DNA of 64,000 bases from positions 3,575,209-3,639,208 of the forward strand of contig NC_011886.1 in NCBI RefSeq assembly GCF_000022025.1, given 5' to 3'. Shown here one piece after another: positions 51,943 to 60,724 of the stretch. This stretch comes from Pseudarthrobacter chlorophenolicus A6. Its GTDB lineage: Bacteria > Actinomycetota > Actinomycetes > Actinomycetales > Micrococcaceae. Made by a program: the position numbers and the translations under genes. The notes beneath the pieces are model-generated. The model ran no database searches, was not told the DNA's origin, and saw only the letters and a list, made by a program, of their open reading frames with translations. Numbering within the stretch: position 1 is the first letter of the stretch; every line of letters begins with the position of its first letter.

Positions 51943-52848
51943 TTACTTGCCGGTGCCGGCGGTGAGGCCGGCCTGGAGTGCGCGCTGGCCGAACATGAAG
52001 ACCACCAGCGCCGGGATCATGGACAGGACGACGCCCGCCAGGACCACCGAGATGCTGCCGGTGCCCAGGTTGCCCTGGAGTGAAACCAGGCCCAGCGGAA
52101 GCGTGAAGTTCTGTTCGGAGATGGTGAGGATGAGGGGCCGGAAGAACTCGTTCCAGTGGAAGTTGAATGCCAGGATCCCCACGATCGCCATGCCCGGCAT
52201 GGCCAGCGGCGCGTAGACCGAGCGGAAGGTCCGCCAGGGTGAGGCGCCGTCGATCGAGGCGGCCTCGGCCAGCTCCGTGGGGAGTCCAAGGAAGTACTGG
52301 CGCATCAGGAAGGTGCCGAACGCCGTCGGGATGGCCGGCAGGATCAGCGCCAGGAGGGTATCGGACAGGCCCATGCCGCGGATCAGCATGAAGACGGGCA
52401 CGATGGTCACCTGTACCGGCACCATCATGGTGGCCAGGACGATGGAGAACAGAGCGCCGCGGCCGCGGAATTTCAGGTGCGCGAAGGCGTAGCCTGCCAG
52501 CGCCGCGGACACCATCTGGCCCACCGCGATCAGGCCGGTGACCAGGGCGCTGTTGAGGACCAGCAGGAAGATGTTCAGCTGCTGGAACACCTGGCCGTAG
52601 GAGGTGAAGTCAGGGTTCCAGGGGATGAAGGACGGCGGCAGCTTGAAGGATTCCGACGGCGAACGCAGCGAGGTGGACAGCGTCCACAGCACCGGCCCCA
52701 GGGTCAGGGCCGCGGCGATCAGCAGCAGGATCACCCGGAGGGCGGTGTTCCAGCTGAACCTGCGCCGGTTGGTGCGGACGGTGGGGAGGCCCTCGGAGAG
52801 CCGGGGCGTGGGCCCGGAGGCCAGGCCGTGCTCAGTGGTGGTGGTCAT
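51943..52848 (-). CDS. carbohydrate ABC transporter permease (MalG type)
   Basis: From the ATG at 52848 (MTTTTEHGLASG) the 301-residue permease has six membrane helices. Its EAA loop reads ELAEAASIDGASPWRTFRSV, which docks the ATPase, and SFIPWNPDFTSYGQV follows helix 1. It belongs to the CUT1 sugar-import family. No ATPase gene lies in this operon, so a shared MsiK-like ATPase elsewhere is expected, as is usual in actinobacteria. The gene begins 8 bp after the other permease. Confidence 0.93.
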   Translation of the reverse strand: MTTTTEHGLASGPTPRLSEGLPTVRTNRRRFSWNTALRVILLLIAAALTLGPVLWTLSTSLRSPSESFKLPPSFIPWNPDFTSYGQVFQQLNIFLLVLNSALVTGLIAVGQMVSAALAGYAFAHLKFRGRGALFSIVLATMMVPVQVTIVPVFMLIRGMGLSDTLLALILPAIPTAFGTFLMRQYFLGLPTELAEAASIDGASPWRTFRSVYAPLAMPGMAIVGILAFNFHWNEFFRPLILTISEQNFTLPLGLVSLQGNLGTGSISVVLAGVVLSMIPALVVFMFGQRALQAGLTAGTGK

Positions 52849-52856
52849 GGCTGGCC

Positions 52857-53822
52857 TTACTGGTAGAAGACGAATCGTTTGCTGAGCCGGAACTGTGCGG
52901 CCGTGATGGCCACGATGATCAGGGTGAGCAGCACGCCGATGGCGGATGCCTGGCCGAATTCGAGCCGCTGGAAGGCCGATTCGAAGATCACCATGACCGC
53001 GGTGCGCGTGGAGTCGCCCGGGCCGCCGCGGGTGAGGACGTACGGCTGGTCGAACACCTGGAGGGCGCTGATAATGGCCATCACGGACGCCACCAGGGTG
53101 GTGGGGCTGAGCAGCGGAAGCGTGACGTGGAGGTGCTTGCGCCAGCCGGTGGCGCCGTCGATCGACGCGGCCTCGTAGGTCTCCACGGGAATGGAAGCCA
53201 GGCCGCCGATGAACAGCAGGAAGGAGAAGCCGAAGTTCTGCCACACGTAGACCAGGATGACGACGGCGGCGGACCCGCCGGGGGTGGTGAGCCAGGGGAC
53301 TGCGGGGATCCCCACCAGGGACAGGAGCCAGTTGACCACGCCGAACTGTTCGTTGAAGAGGTACCGCATGAAGATTGACACTGACGCTGCGGAGAGGATC
53401 AGCGGGAAGAAGAAGGCGGAGCGGAAGAACACCCGCAGCCACGCCGGCATCTTTTCCTGCACCATGATGGCAAGCGCGAGGGCAAGCCCCAACTGCAGGG
53501 CCACGGCCACCACCACGAACACGATGGTGTTCAGGAAGGACACCCGGACGGTGGGGTCCTGAACTACTTCGGCGAAGTTGTTGAAGCCCACGAAGGACGG
53601 GGCCGAGATGATGTCCCAGCGGAAGAAGGCCAGGACCACGGATGCCACGATGGGGATCAGTGTGAACAGGCCCATGCCCAGGATGGTGGGGGCCAGGAAG
53701 ACCCAGGCCAGCCAGCGCTGGCTGTGGCGGTTGGCACTGGCTCTGCTGTTCCGGGCCGGCGCGGTTGCGTCCGGCCGGGCTGCCTGCCGGGGCCTTTCCC
53801 GCGGCGGGTTGGTGGTGCTCAT
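52857..53822 (-). CDS. carbohydrate ABC transporter permease (MalF type)
   Basis: The 321-residue permease has an Arg/Ala-rich cytosolic start, six helices (WLAWVFLAPTILGMGLFTLI; FVVVAVALQLGLALALAIMV; and others) and the EAA motif VETYEAASIDGATGWRKHLH. It forms the import channel with the MalG-type protein. Its ATG overlaps the stop of the binding-protein gene by 4 bp, so the four genes are one operon. Confidence 0.93.
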   Translation of the reverse strand: MSTTNPPRERPRQAARPDATAPARNSRASANRHSQRWLAWVFLAPTILGMGLFTLIPIVASVVLAFFRWDIISAPSFVGFNNFAEVVQDPTVRVSFLNTIVFVVVAVALQLGLALALAIMVQEKMPAWLRVFFRSAFFFPLILSAASVSIFMRYLFNEQFGVVNWLLSLVGIPAVPWLTTPGGSAAVVILVYVWQNFGFSFLLFIGGLASIPVETYEAASIDGATGWRKHLHVTLPLLSPTTLVASVMAIISALQVFDQPYVLTRGGPGDSTRTAVMVIFESAFQRLEFGQASAIGVLLTLIIVAITAAQFRLSKRFVFYQ

Positions 53823-55240
53823 GGCTGCCTCCTCAAGGCAATTTCAAGGTCGCGCTGCATCGATGCAAGGGCCTGCTTGAGCTGCTGTTCGTCGCCGCTG
53901 ACGGCCAGTGAGACGTTCTTCATCAGGGCGGTTTCGACGGCGGCCTGCTGGGGCGGCGCCGGGATGGGGCCGGTGGTGGGGAACCTGTCCAGGGTGTCGT
54001 AGAAGACCTTCCAGTGGGCGGGTCCCTTACCTGCATACAGGTCCGCATTGACCATGGACCGGCGGGCCGGGGTGGTGGCGGGGTTGGGGAAGATCAGTTC
54101 CATTGCCTCGCGGCTGGAGCTGAACTTGATCCATTCCCAGGCGGCGTCCTTGTCCTTGGCGGTCTTCATCATGGCGTATCCGGCGGTGCCGAACTGGTGC
54201 CGCTGCGTCTTCCAGCGCGGGAAGAACTGGACGTCGAAACCGTTCTCCCCCATGCCGGCCTCGTGCAGGCCCTGCACCCAGTAGCCGCCGGCAGGGGTGG
54301 TGCCGATCCGGTTGGAGGCGAACAGGCCCACCAGGGAGTTGCCGCCGCCTTCCTCCGGCCTTACGCCCAGGCCGTCCTTGACCAGCCCGCGGAGGTAGTC
54401 GAAGGATTCGAAGACGCGGTCGTCATTGGCGTTGGGTTCCAGCCACTGGTAGCCGCCTGAACGGAGGCTGCGGGAGGGGTCGGTGGCGTAGAAGCCGTCC
54501 CAGAGCCAGTCTCCGCCGGTGGACCGGGTCTCCTTCAGGAAGCTGGTGTCGTTGGCGTAAAGCCAGGGCACCACACCGCCGAAGAGCCGGTTGGTCCAGT
54601 AGTACGGAGTGAAGTCCGAGGGGCGGGCCTTGCGCATGGCGGCGAGGTTGTTGCGGAAATCGAGATGCGTCCAGTCGTCCGCCGGGCGGTCCAGCCCCGC
54701 CTCCGCGAAGGCCGCGGTGTTGTAGTACATGTTGGCGGCGTTCCAGTCCATGGGGAGCTGGTAGAGGCTCCCTTTGTACATGAACGCTTCCACCAGGCTG
54801 GGGTGGACATCGCTGAAGAACTCCCGCATGTCCGCGGCGTCGCGGCGGATGTAGTCATCCAGCGGATAGGCCAGCTTCTCGGCGAAGAGCTGGGCGCCTT
54901 CGGTGGCCACGTACACCACGTCCGGCGGCGTGCCGGCAGCCACCATGGTGAGAATCTTGGTGAAGAAATCCTTCCAGTCCACGGCCTGGATGGCCTGGAC
55001 TTTCACCTTGACGTCCGGGTGGATCCGGCTGAAGGCATCGATGGCACGCTGGCGGGCGGCGGCGTCCGCTGCGGTGCCCAGGATGGCGATGCTGAGGCTG
55101 TTGTCCCCGCGGCCGGGAATGTCCGTCCCGGAGAGCCGCGGCCACGACGCCACGGATGCTCCGATGATTCCAACGCCCAGGGCACCAAGGGCGGTGCGGC
55201 GGGTGATCTGCCGCAACTGCCCGTTTATGGCTCCGGTCAT
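53819..55240 (-). CDS. ABC transporter sugar-binding protein with Tat signal, no lipobox
   Basis: From the ATG at 55240 the ~473-residue protein begins with a twin-arginine signal (QITRRTALGALGVGIIGAS). It then has a type 1 extracellular binding fold: LSIAILGTAADAAARQRAID, GTPPDVVYVATEGAQLF, LPMDWNAANMYYNTAAFAEA and KTAKDKDAAWEWIKFSSS. No Cys follows the hydrophobic stretch, so it lacks the lipid anchor normal for Gram-positive binding proteins. It presumably captures fructosyl sugars for the two permeases. The operator palindrome at 55251-55270 sits just upstream of the start. Confidence 0.9.
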   Translation of the reverse strand: MTGAINGQLRQITRRTALGALGVGIIGASVASWPRLSGTDIPGRGDNSLSIAILGTAADAAARQRAIDAFSRIHPDVKVKVQAIQAVDWKDFFTKILTMVAAGTPPDVVYVATEGAQLFAEKLAYPLDDYIRRDAADMREFFSDVHPSLVEAFMYKGSLYQLPMDWNAANMYYNTAAFAEAGLDRPADDWTHLDFRNNLAAMRKARPSDFTPYYWTNRLFGGVVPWLYANDTSFLKETRSTGGDWLWDGFYATDPSRSLRSGGYQWLEPNANDDRVFESFDYLRGLVKDGLGVRPEEGGGNSLVGLFASNRIGTTPAGGYWVQGLHEAGMGENGFDVQFFPRWKTQRHQFGTAGYAMMKTAKDKDAAWEWIKFSSSREAMELIFPNPATTPARRSMVNADLYAGKGPAHWKVFYDTLDRFPTTGPIPAPPQQAAVETALMKNVSLAVSGDEQQLKQALASMQRDLEIALRRQP

Positions 55241-55250
55241 GTCTAATTCC

Positions 55251-55270
55251 TTCCTAACACGTGTTAGGAA
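55251..55270. promoter_or_regulatory. perfect 20-bp LacI operator palindrome
   Basis: TTCCTAACACGTGTTAGGAA reads identically on both strands and lies 11-30 bp before the binding-protein ATG. Together with the sites at 49319 and 55285 it defines the regulon of the LacI protein. Confidence 0.85.
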
Positions 55271-55284
55271 CTGTAGACCGGCCA

Positions 55285-55300
55285 CCTAACACGTGTCAAG
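55285..55300. promoter_or_regulatory. second, imperfect LacI operator
   Basis: CCTAACACGTGTCAAG matches the perfect operator in 14 of 16 positions, centred 32 bp from it, about three helical turns. Two phased sites suggest cooperative binding at the ABC promoter. Confidence 0.7.
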
Positions 55301-55394
55301 CGTCACAACGGATGCGGGCGCGCGGGTCATCGTTTGGGCAGTCCGCACCGGGGCCGTACCCTACTTAGGATTACCTAAGAAGAAGGACCATGCC

Positions 55395-57491
55395 GTGCCA
55401 GTGACCTACCGCGACCCCTGGGGCGTCCCGCACCTTCGCGCCGACACCGCCGAGGAACTGGCGTTCCTGCAAGGCAGCAACGCGGCGGCCGACCGTTCCT
55501 GGCAGATCGAGATGGAGCGGTGGCGGTCCGAGGGCCGGACCGCCGAACATCTCGGCAGTGACGGCGTCCTGTGGGACAGGTTCGCCCGCCAGGCCAGGAT
55601 CGATGACACTGCTCGCCGCTGCTTCGGCAACCTCGACCGGGAAACGCAGCGCTGGGTCACGGCCTACGTGGACGGCGTCAACGATGCTTTGGCCCGCGGA
55701 CGCCGGCAGGCGAAGGAGTTCCGGGACAGCGGCGCCGAACCCGGGCCATGGGAGCCGTGGACTCCCTTGGGCGTCTTCCTGGTCCACCACATCTTGTTCA
55801 GCACCTTCCCCAACAAGCTCTGGCGCGACCACGTGGCCCACACGCTCGGGCCGGACGCGGTGGACCTGTTCAGCATCGAGGCGCCGGTCTGGGCAGGCAG
55901 CAATGCCTGGGCGGTTTCCGGGAACCTGGCCGCCGGTGGTTCTCCCCTGCTGGCCGGAGACCCGCACCGGCTCATGGAACTGCCCGGCGTGTACCAGCAG
56001 GTGCGGCTTGCCTGCCCCGAGTTTGACGCCGTGGGGCTGGCTTTTCCCGGCATCCCCGGGCTGCCGCACTTCGGCCATGCCGGCACCGCAGCGTGGGCGG
56101 TCACCAACGCCATGGCGGATTACCAGGACCTTTACCGTGAGCAGTTGCGGCGGGACGGCGGGACCCTGCAGGCCCTTGGCCCCGGCGGCTGGGAGCCGGT
56201 GGTTTCGGACCTTGAAGAGCTGATCCGAGTCCGCGGCTGCGACGTTGAGACGGTGCAGGTCATCGAAACCGTTCGCGGGCCCGTGATCACCGGCGGGTAC
56301 GACGGCGGCACGCTAAGTTTGCGGATGCCCTCGCGGGTGGGCGGACGGCTGGGCTTCGAGGCCCTCCTGCCGCTGCTGCGGAGCCGGACCATTACGGATG
56401 TCGAGGCGGCGTTCGGCGACTGGGTGGAGCCGGTCAACTGTGTCCTGGCCGCCGATTCGGCCGGCGGCGTCCGTCAGTTCGTGGCTGGCGCAGTCCCTGA
56501 GCGGAACCATGAGAACCGGGTGCGTCCCGTTCCGGCAGAGTCCCGCCGGCATCAGTGGACCGGCGGCTGGGTGGAGCTGCCGGCATCGGACGTGGAAACA
56601 CTTGCGGTCAATGCCAACGACCGCGCGTCCGGCGGCGGCGATCTGACCGGCCTGGAGTTTGCCCCAGCGCACAGGGCCGGGCGGATCCGCGAGCTGCTGG
56701 AGGAAGCAGGAAGCGGCCTCGATGCCGGCACCATGCAGCGCATTCATATGGACACCAGGCTCGGGTCCTGGCCCGCGCTGCGGGCGGTGGTGGAGCGGTG
56801 CGGAACCGATGCTCCCTTGTCGCCGGCAGCAGCGGACCTTCGGGACAGCCTGCTCGGGTGGGATGGGAGCATGCGGGCGGACAGTCCCCTGGCAGCTGCC
56901 TTTGCGGGCTGGCGCTCGGCGTTCGTCCGGGCCCTGGCGTCCGCTCCCCTGCTGGCTCCGCTGGCGAGGCCTACCGGCCACTCGCCGCTCTTCAGCCCGT
57001 GGCTGGACCCCGTGTCCAGGGTGGGTTTCGCACTGGAGACCATAGTGGCGAAGGGCGACGCCGCAGGCCTGGACGTGGCAGCAGCGGCCACCGAGGCGCT
57101 CGAGGCGGCGGCAGCGTCGCCGTCGTCCGCGGACTGGGGCGCAACCCACACCGTGCTGCCGCTGCACGCGTTGGCAGACCACCCGTCCGCCAGTGCGAAG
57201 GCACCGCGTGTCCCCATGACCGCGCTGTCCGGTGACACGGGCTGCGTGCTGTCCACCGAAAGCCTGCCGGGGGTCACCGATGCATCGTTCCGGGGGCCCG
57301 TGGCCCGCTACGTGTGGGACCTCGGGGACCGGTCCAAGAGCCGGTGGGTGGTCCCGTTCGGAACATCAGGCCATCCCGGCGCCGCGAATTTCCTCAGCCA
57401 GCTGCCGCTTTGGGCCACCGGCGAACTGCTGCCGGTCATCACGGACTGGGACCAGCTAAGCCGCGAGAACGATGACGAAGGAGAACCGTGA
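55395..57491 (+). CDS. penicillin-acylase family Ntn hydrolase
   Basis: The ~698-residue protein begins with YRDPWGVPHLRADTAEELAF, the alpha-chain start of penicillin-acylase relatives. The autocatalytic nucleophile Ser is in AGSNAWAVSGNLAAGGSPLL, followed by GDPHRLMELPGVYQQVRL. No secretory signal is visible. I place the start at the GTG 55395, behind AAGGACC; a longer frame from 55293 would run through the operator region. The family cleaves acyl amides (beta-lactams, acyl-homoserine lactones, siderophore precursors). It is coupled to the acetyltransferase gene by TGATG. Confidence 0.9.
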   Translation: MPVTYRDPWGVPHLRADTAEELAFLQGSNAAADRSWQIEMERWRSEGRTAEHLGSDGVLWDRFARQARIDDTARRCFGNLDRETQRWVTAYVDGVNDALARGRRQAKEFRDSGAEPGPWEPWTPLGVFLVHHILFSTFPNKLWRDHVAHTLGPDAVDLFSIEAPVWAGSNAWAVSGNLAAGGSPLLAGDPHRLMELPGVYQQVRLACPEFDAVGLAFPGIPGLPHFGHAGTAAWAVTNAMADYQDLYREQLRRDGGTLQALGPGGWEPVVSDLEELIRVRGCDVETVQVIETVRGPVITGGYDGGTLSLRMPSRVGGRLGFEALLPLLRSRTITDVEAAFGDWVEPVNCVLAADSAGGVRQFVAGAVPERNHENRVRPVPAESRRHQWTGGWVELPASDVETLAVNANDRASGGGDLTGLEFAPAHRAGRIRELLEEAGSGLDAGTMQRIHMDTRLGSWPALRAVVERCGTDAPLSPAAADLRDSLLGWDGSMRADSPLAAAFAGWRSAFVRALASAPLLAPLARPTGHSPLFSPWLDPVSRVGFALETIVAKGDAAGLDVAAAATEALEAAAASPSSADWGATHTVLPLHALADHPSASAKAPRVPMTALSGDTGCVLSTESLPGVTDASFRGPVARYVWDLGDRSKSRWVVPFGTSGHPGAANFLSQLPLWATGELLPVITDWDQLSRENDDEGEP

Positions 57492-58102
57492 TGGGCACTG
57501 ACGCTTCAGGCCACACCCGCGAGGCCGTGTACGGGGAGGAGCTGGAGGGCCTGGGCTGGCTCAGGCTGTTCCGGCTGGCACCGGAGGACGACGCGGACCT
57601 GATCCACAGCTGGGTGAGCGAGGAGCGGGCGAAGTTCTGGGGGATGAACGGCTGGAGCCGCGATGAAGTCCGGGATGTCTACCGGTTCCTGGACAGCCTG
57701 GACACCCACCACGGCTACCTGATGGTGGTGGATGGTGAGCCTGCCGGCATCTTCCAGACCTACGAGCCGCAGCAGGATCCTGTGGGCGAGGCCTACCCGG
57801 CGCTGCCGACGGACGCGGGGATCCATCTGTTCCTCGCGCCCACCGGGACGCCGGTTCCCAACTACACGCCGAAGGTCATGGAAGGCCTGGTCCGGTTCGT
57901 GCTGTCGGATCCGGCCAAGGACCGGGTGGTGGCGGAACCGGACGCCCGGAACGGAAAGGCCATCAGGCGGATGGAGAGTTTCGGATTCGAACGCGGCCCC
58001 GTTGTGCAGCTGGCCGAAAAGGAGGCCCAGCTGATGTTCCTGGGCCGGGCGGCGTTCGAGGCACGGACGTCCGGCCGGGGCGAGGTCCGGCCCGGGATCT
58101 AG
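57491..58102 (+). CDS. acetyltransferase of the siderophore (IucB/AlcB, Acetyltransf_8) type
   Basis: The 203-residue protein has LRLFRLAPEDDADLIHSWVS, the RAKFWGMNGWSRDEV helix and HLFLAP with PVPNYTPKVMEGLVRFV, ending VAEPDARNGKAIRRMESFGF. These segments are characteristic of GNAT enzymes that acylate N-hydroxylysine or similar amines in hydroxamate siderophore synthesis. Its ATG overlaps the TGA of the acylase gene by one base. No other siderophore biosynthetic gene is in the window, so the assignment to that pathway is an inference. Confidence 0.82.
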   Translation: MGTDASGHTREAVYGEELEGLGWLRLFRLAPEDDADLIHSWVSEERAKFWGMNGWSRDEVRDVYRFLDSLDTHHGYLMVVDGEPAGIFQTYEPQQDPVGEAYPALPTDAGIHLFLAPTGTPVPNYTPKVMEGLVRFVLSDPAKDRVVAEPDARNGKAIRRMESFGFERGPVVQLAEKEAQLMFLGRAAFEARTSGRGEVRPGI

Positions 58103-58827
58103 CCTGCCGGGCGGAGCGAGGTGATCATCCGCCGGATGTCCTGGTATTCGGTGGTGTCCATGTACTTGCGGGCCTGTTCCAGGTACGGGAGGTTTTCAGC
58201 GCCCGGAGTCGTGTTGTTTTCCGGACTGTAGAAGGCGCCGAACATCGCGGCAGTGGGCGGCCAGGTGAAGAACTGGAAGATGGGGCAGGCCAGGTCACCG
58301 GCGGGTGCGGCTGAAACGGTGATGCCATAAGCCGCGGCCGGAGTGTTGGCCGGGCCCGGGGCGCTGGAGTTGCCGCGCGATTCGTAGACGAACCGGGGTA
58401 CCGTTCCGGCCTGGGCCAGGGCGGGAAGCTGCTGGGACTCAAACTCCTCGAACGGGTACTTTTCCGTGCAAATTGAACCGGTGGCCATGTTGGTCCGCAG
58501 CGTCGCCAGCGGCTTACCGGCCTCGTTGGTGACTTCGGCGAAGGCCCCGCCACCTTCGGGCAGCTCGCCGGCGGGATCCCTGACGCTCCAGCCGGCGGGG
58601 TGGTCAAACGCCAGCTGCCCGTCCGCCGTCGTAAACGTCTTCAAGGCCGTCTTCGCCGGGGCGGGCGCAGCCGTCGTGGTGGCGGGGCCGGGCGGCACGG
58701 TGCTGGCCGGTACCGTGCCGGTAACTGTCGCCGTCGCCATCGGCGGTGAAGCCTGCTGGCCTCCGCACCCGCCAACCGCCACGGCGGTGAGGACCAGCAC
58801 GGGAAGCAGCCCGCGGAACTTCTTCAT
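58099..58827 (-). CDS. secreted lipoprotein of unknown function
   Basis: From the ATG at 58827 (GGGAGGGTGTC ribosome site) the ~242-residue protein has a signal peptide with lipobox AVGGC (about Cys20) and a Thr/Val/Pro-rich linker. A globular domain contains FTTADGQLAFDHPAGWSV and ends with YMDTTEYQDIRRMITSLRPA. The latter two segments resemble the fold of LpqN/PsbP-like extracytoplasmic proteins. No specific function can be given. Its stop overlaps that of the convergent acetyltransferase gene by 4 bp. Confidence 0.8.
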   Translation of the reverse strand: MKKFRGLLPVLVLTAVAVGGCGGQQASPPMATATVTGTVPASTVPPGPATTTAAPAPAKTALKTFTTADGQLAFDHPAGWSVRDPAGELPEGGGAFAEVTNEAGKPLATLRTNMATGSICTEKYPFEEFESQQLPALAQAGTVPRFVYESRGNSSAPGPANTPAAAYGITVSAAPAGDLACPIFQFFTWPPTAAMFGAFYSPENNTTPGAENLPYLEQARKYMDTTEYQDIRRMITSLRPAG

Positions 58828-59024
58828 GACACCCTCCCGGGCCTCGCGAAATATATCCTTCAATTGTGGGACCGTGGCTTGGTTTTACACCGGACGGGGA
58901 CGATTTGGCGCCCAACCGTTGTGCCCGGTAACAGCGGGAGTTATGCCAGGCGATGCTGCCTGGGGTTAACGCACGAACGGCGGCCGCGCTCCTTCCGGAA
59001 CGGGCCGCCGTCGTAAGCCATCCG

Positions 59025-60065
59025 TTAGATGGTGGCGGTGTCAATCACAAAGCGGTAGCGGACGTCGGACGCCAGCACGCGCTCGTAGGCCTCGTTGATC
59101 TTCTCGGCCGGGATGACCTCGATTTCCGCGCCAATGCCGTGCTCGGCGCAGAAGTTGAGCATCTCCTGGGTTTCGCGGATGCCGCCGATCATGGAGCCGG
59201 CGAAGGACCGGCGTCCGCCGATCAGGGCGAAGGCGTTGACCGGGAGCGGCTCGGCGGGAGCACCAACGTTGACCAGTGCGCCGTCGAGGGTCAGCAGCTG
59301 CAGGTAGGAGCTGATGTCGATCGAGGCGCTGACGGTGTTGATGATCAGGTCGAAGTGTCCGGCGAGTTCGGAGAACGTGTTCTCGTCGCTGGTGGCGTAG
59401 TACTTGTCGGCGCCCAGGCGGAGGCCGTCTTCCTGCTTCTTCAGGGACTGCGACAGGACAGTCACTTCAGCGCCCATGGCGTGGGCGATCTTGACGGCCA
59501 TGTGGCCGAGGCCGCCAAGGCCGACGACGGCGACCTTCTTGCCGGGACCGGCACCCCAGTGGTGCAGCGGTGAGTAGGTGGTGATTCCGGCGCACAGCAG
59601 CGGGGCGGCGACGTCGAGGTCCAGGCCTTCGGGGATGGTCACCACGAAGTCTTCGGTGACGACGACGTGGGTGGAGTAACCGCCCTGGGTGATGGTGCCG
59701 TCGCGGTCAACAGCGCCGTAGGTACCGACGTTGCCCTTGAGGCAGTACTGCTCCTCGCCCTTCTGGCAGTTCACGCACTCGCGGCAGGAGTTCACCATGC
59801 AGCCGACGCCGACGCGGTCGCCGACCTTGTGCTTGGTGACCTCGGAGCCAACCTCGGTGACGATGCCGGCGATTTCGTGGCCGGGGGCCAGCGGGTACTG
59901 CTGGGGACCCCAGTCACCGCGCACGGTGTGGATGTCGGAGTGGCAGATGCCGGCGAACTTGATGTCGATCAGGACATCGTGGGGTCCAACTTCGCGGCGT
60001 TCGATGGTGGTTGCAACCAGGTCCTCGGTGGCGGACGGTGATGCGTAAGCCTTGACGGTGGTCAT
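59025..60065 (-). CDS. zinc-dependent NAD(P) alcohol dehydrogenase (AdhC/YahK-like)
   Basis: The 346-residue medium-chain dehydrogenase has the zinc motifs [15 protein letters not shown] and [15 protein letters not shown] and the structural-zinc cluster [15 protein letters not shown]. The Rossmann strand is [17 protein letters not shown]. The cinnamyl-alcohol-dehydrogenase-like subgroup (NADP-dependent aldehyde reductases) is indicated by [13 protein letters not shown] and [11 protein letters not shown]. It probably reduces aldehydes. A cupin gene lies upstream on the same strand, 110 bp away. Confidence 0.93.
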   Translation of the reverse strand: MTTVKAYASPSATEDLVATTIERREVGPHDVLIDIKFAGICHSDIHTVRGDWGPQQYPLAPGHEIAGIVTEVGSEVTKHKVGDRVGVGCMVNSCRECVNCQKGEEQYCLKGNVGTYGAVDRDGTITQGGYSTHVVVTEDFVVTIPEGLDLDVAAPLLCAGITTYSPLHHWGAGPGKKVAVVGLGGLGHMAVKIAHAMGAEVTVLSQSLKKQEDGLRLGADKYYATSDENTFSELAGHFDLIINTVSASIDISSYLQLLTLDGALVNVGAPAEPLPVNAFALIGGRRSFAGSMIGGIRETQEMLNFCAEHGIGAEIEVIPAEKINEAYERVLASDVRYRFVIDTATI

Positions 60066-60175
60066 GGTTCTCCTGTGCTTCTTGGGGGGTCTCTAAAATG
60101 CTACCGGCGCTGTCTGACCGGAACGTGCAAAAAGGGCCTGCCTCGGTGGCCCTGTTGTACCTAGTACTGGCAGTC

Positions 60176-60583
60176 CTACCTTTGGCGGCCTTCATACTGT
60201 TCGTCCGTGATGTGCTCGGCCCAGGCGGTGGTGGCGGCCGGATCCTCGTCGTTTTCGAGGATGGCGATGTGTTCCATGAAGGTCCCGTTCGCCGAGGCGT
60301 GCCAGTGTTCCTCCCCAGGCGGCGTATACAGGGTCTGGCCGGGGTGGACTTCAATGATGGTGCCGTCGCGGCTGCCGAAGCGGGCCACGCCGGAGGTCAC
60401 GTGCAGGTACTGGCCCCGGGCGTGCGAGTGCCAGGCCGTGCGTGCCCCGGGGGCGAAGCGGACCTTGGCGACGACGGCGCGCTGCTCGGGTCCGTTCGGG
60501 GCCGCGATGAGGTCCACCCACACGTCACCGGCGAACTGTTCCGGTGGATTTTTGACGGTTTCGCGTGCTGGTTCGATCTTCAT
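60176..60583 (-). CDS. single-domain cupin protein
   Basis: The ~135-residue protein (ATG at 60583, GGAAAGGAACC ribosome site) has cupin motif 1 as TAWHSHARGQYLHVTSGVAR and motif 2 as PGEEHWHASANGTFMEH, so two His and one Glu/Gln can hold a metal. It resembles the cupins associated with carboxymuconolactone decarboxylase-like proteins. It is divergent from an XRE-type regulator at 60725, which may control it and the downstream dehydrogenase. Confidence 0.88.
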   Translation of the reverse strand: MKIEPARETVKNPPEQFAGDVWVDLIAAPNGPEQRAVVAKVRFAPGARTAWHSHARGQYLHVTSGVARFGSRDGTIIEVHPGQTLYTPPGEEHWHASANGTFMEHIAILENDEDPAATTAWAEHITDEQYEGRQR

Positions 60584-60724
60584 GGTGGTTCCTTTCCTGC
60601 TCAAGGGCGTTGTTTGGCCTTCCGTCCATCAAACCCGGTCCGTGGAGCCGTAACGAGGGCCCTGCTGAAACGGGTTATGGCAGACCCTCTTTAGCGCCGG
60701 GGCATTAGTCGTAACGTGTCCTGT

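Noticed and set aside
55293..55394. in-frame N-terminal extension of the acylase from 55293
   Set aside because: It overlaps the second operator and has no ribosome site; the GTG at 55395 directly precedes the conserved family start.
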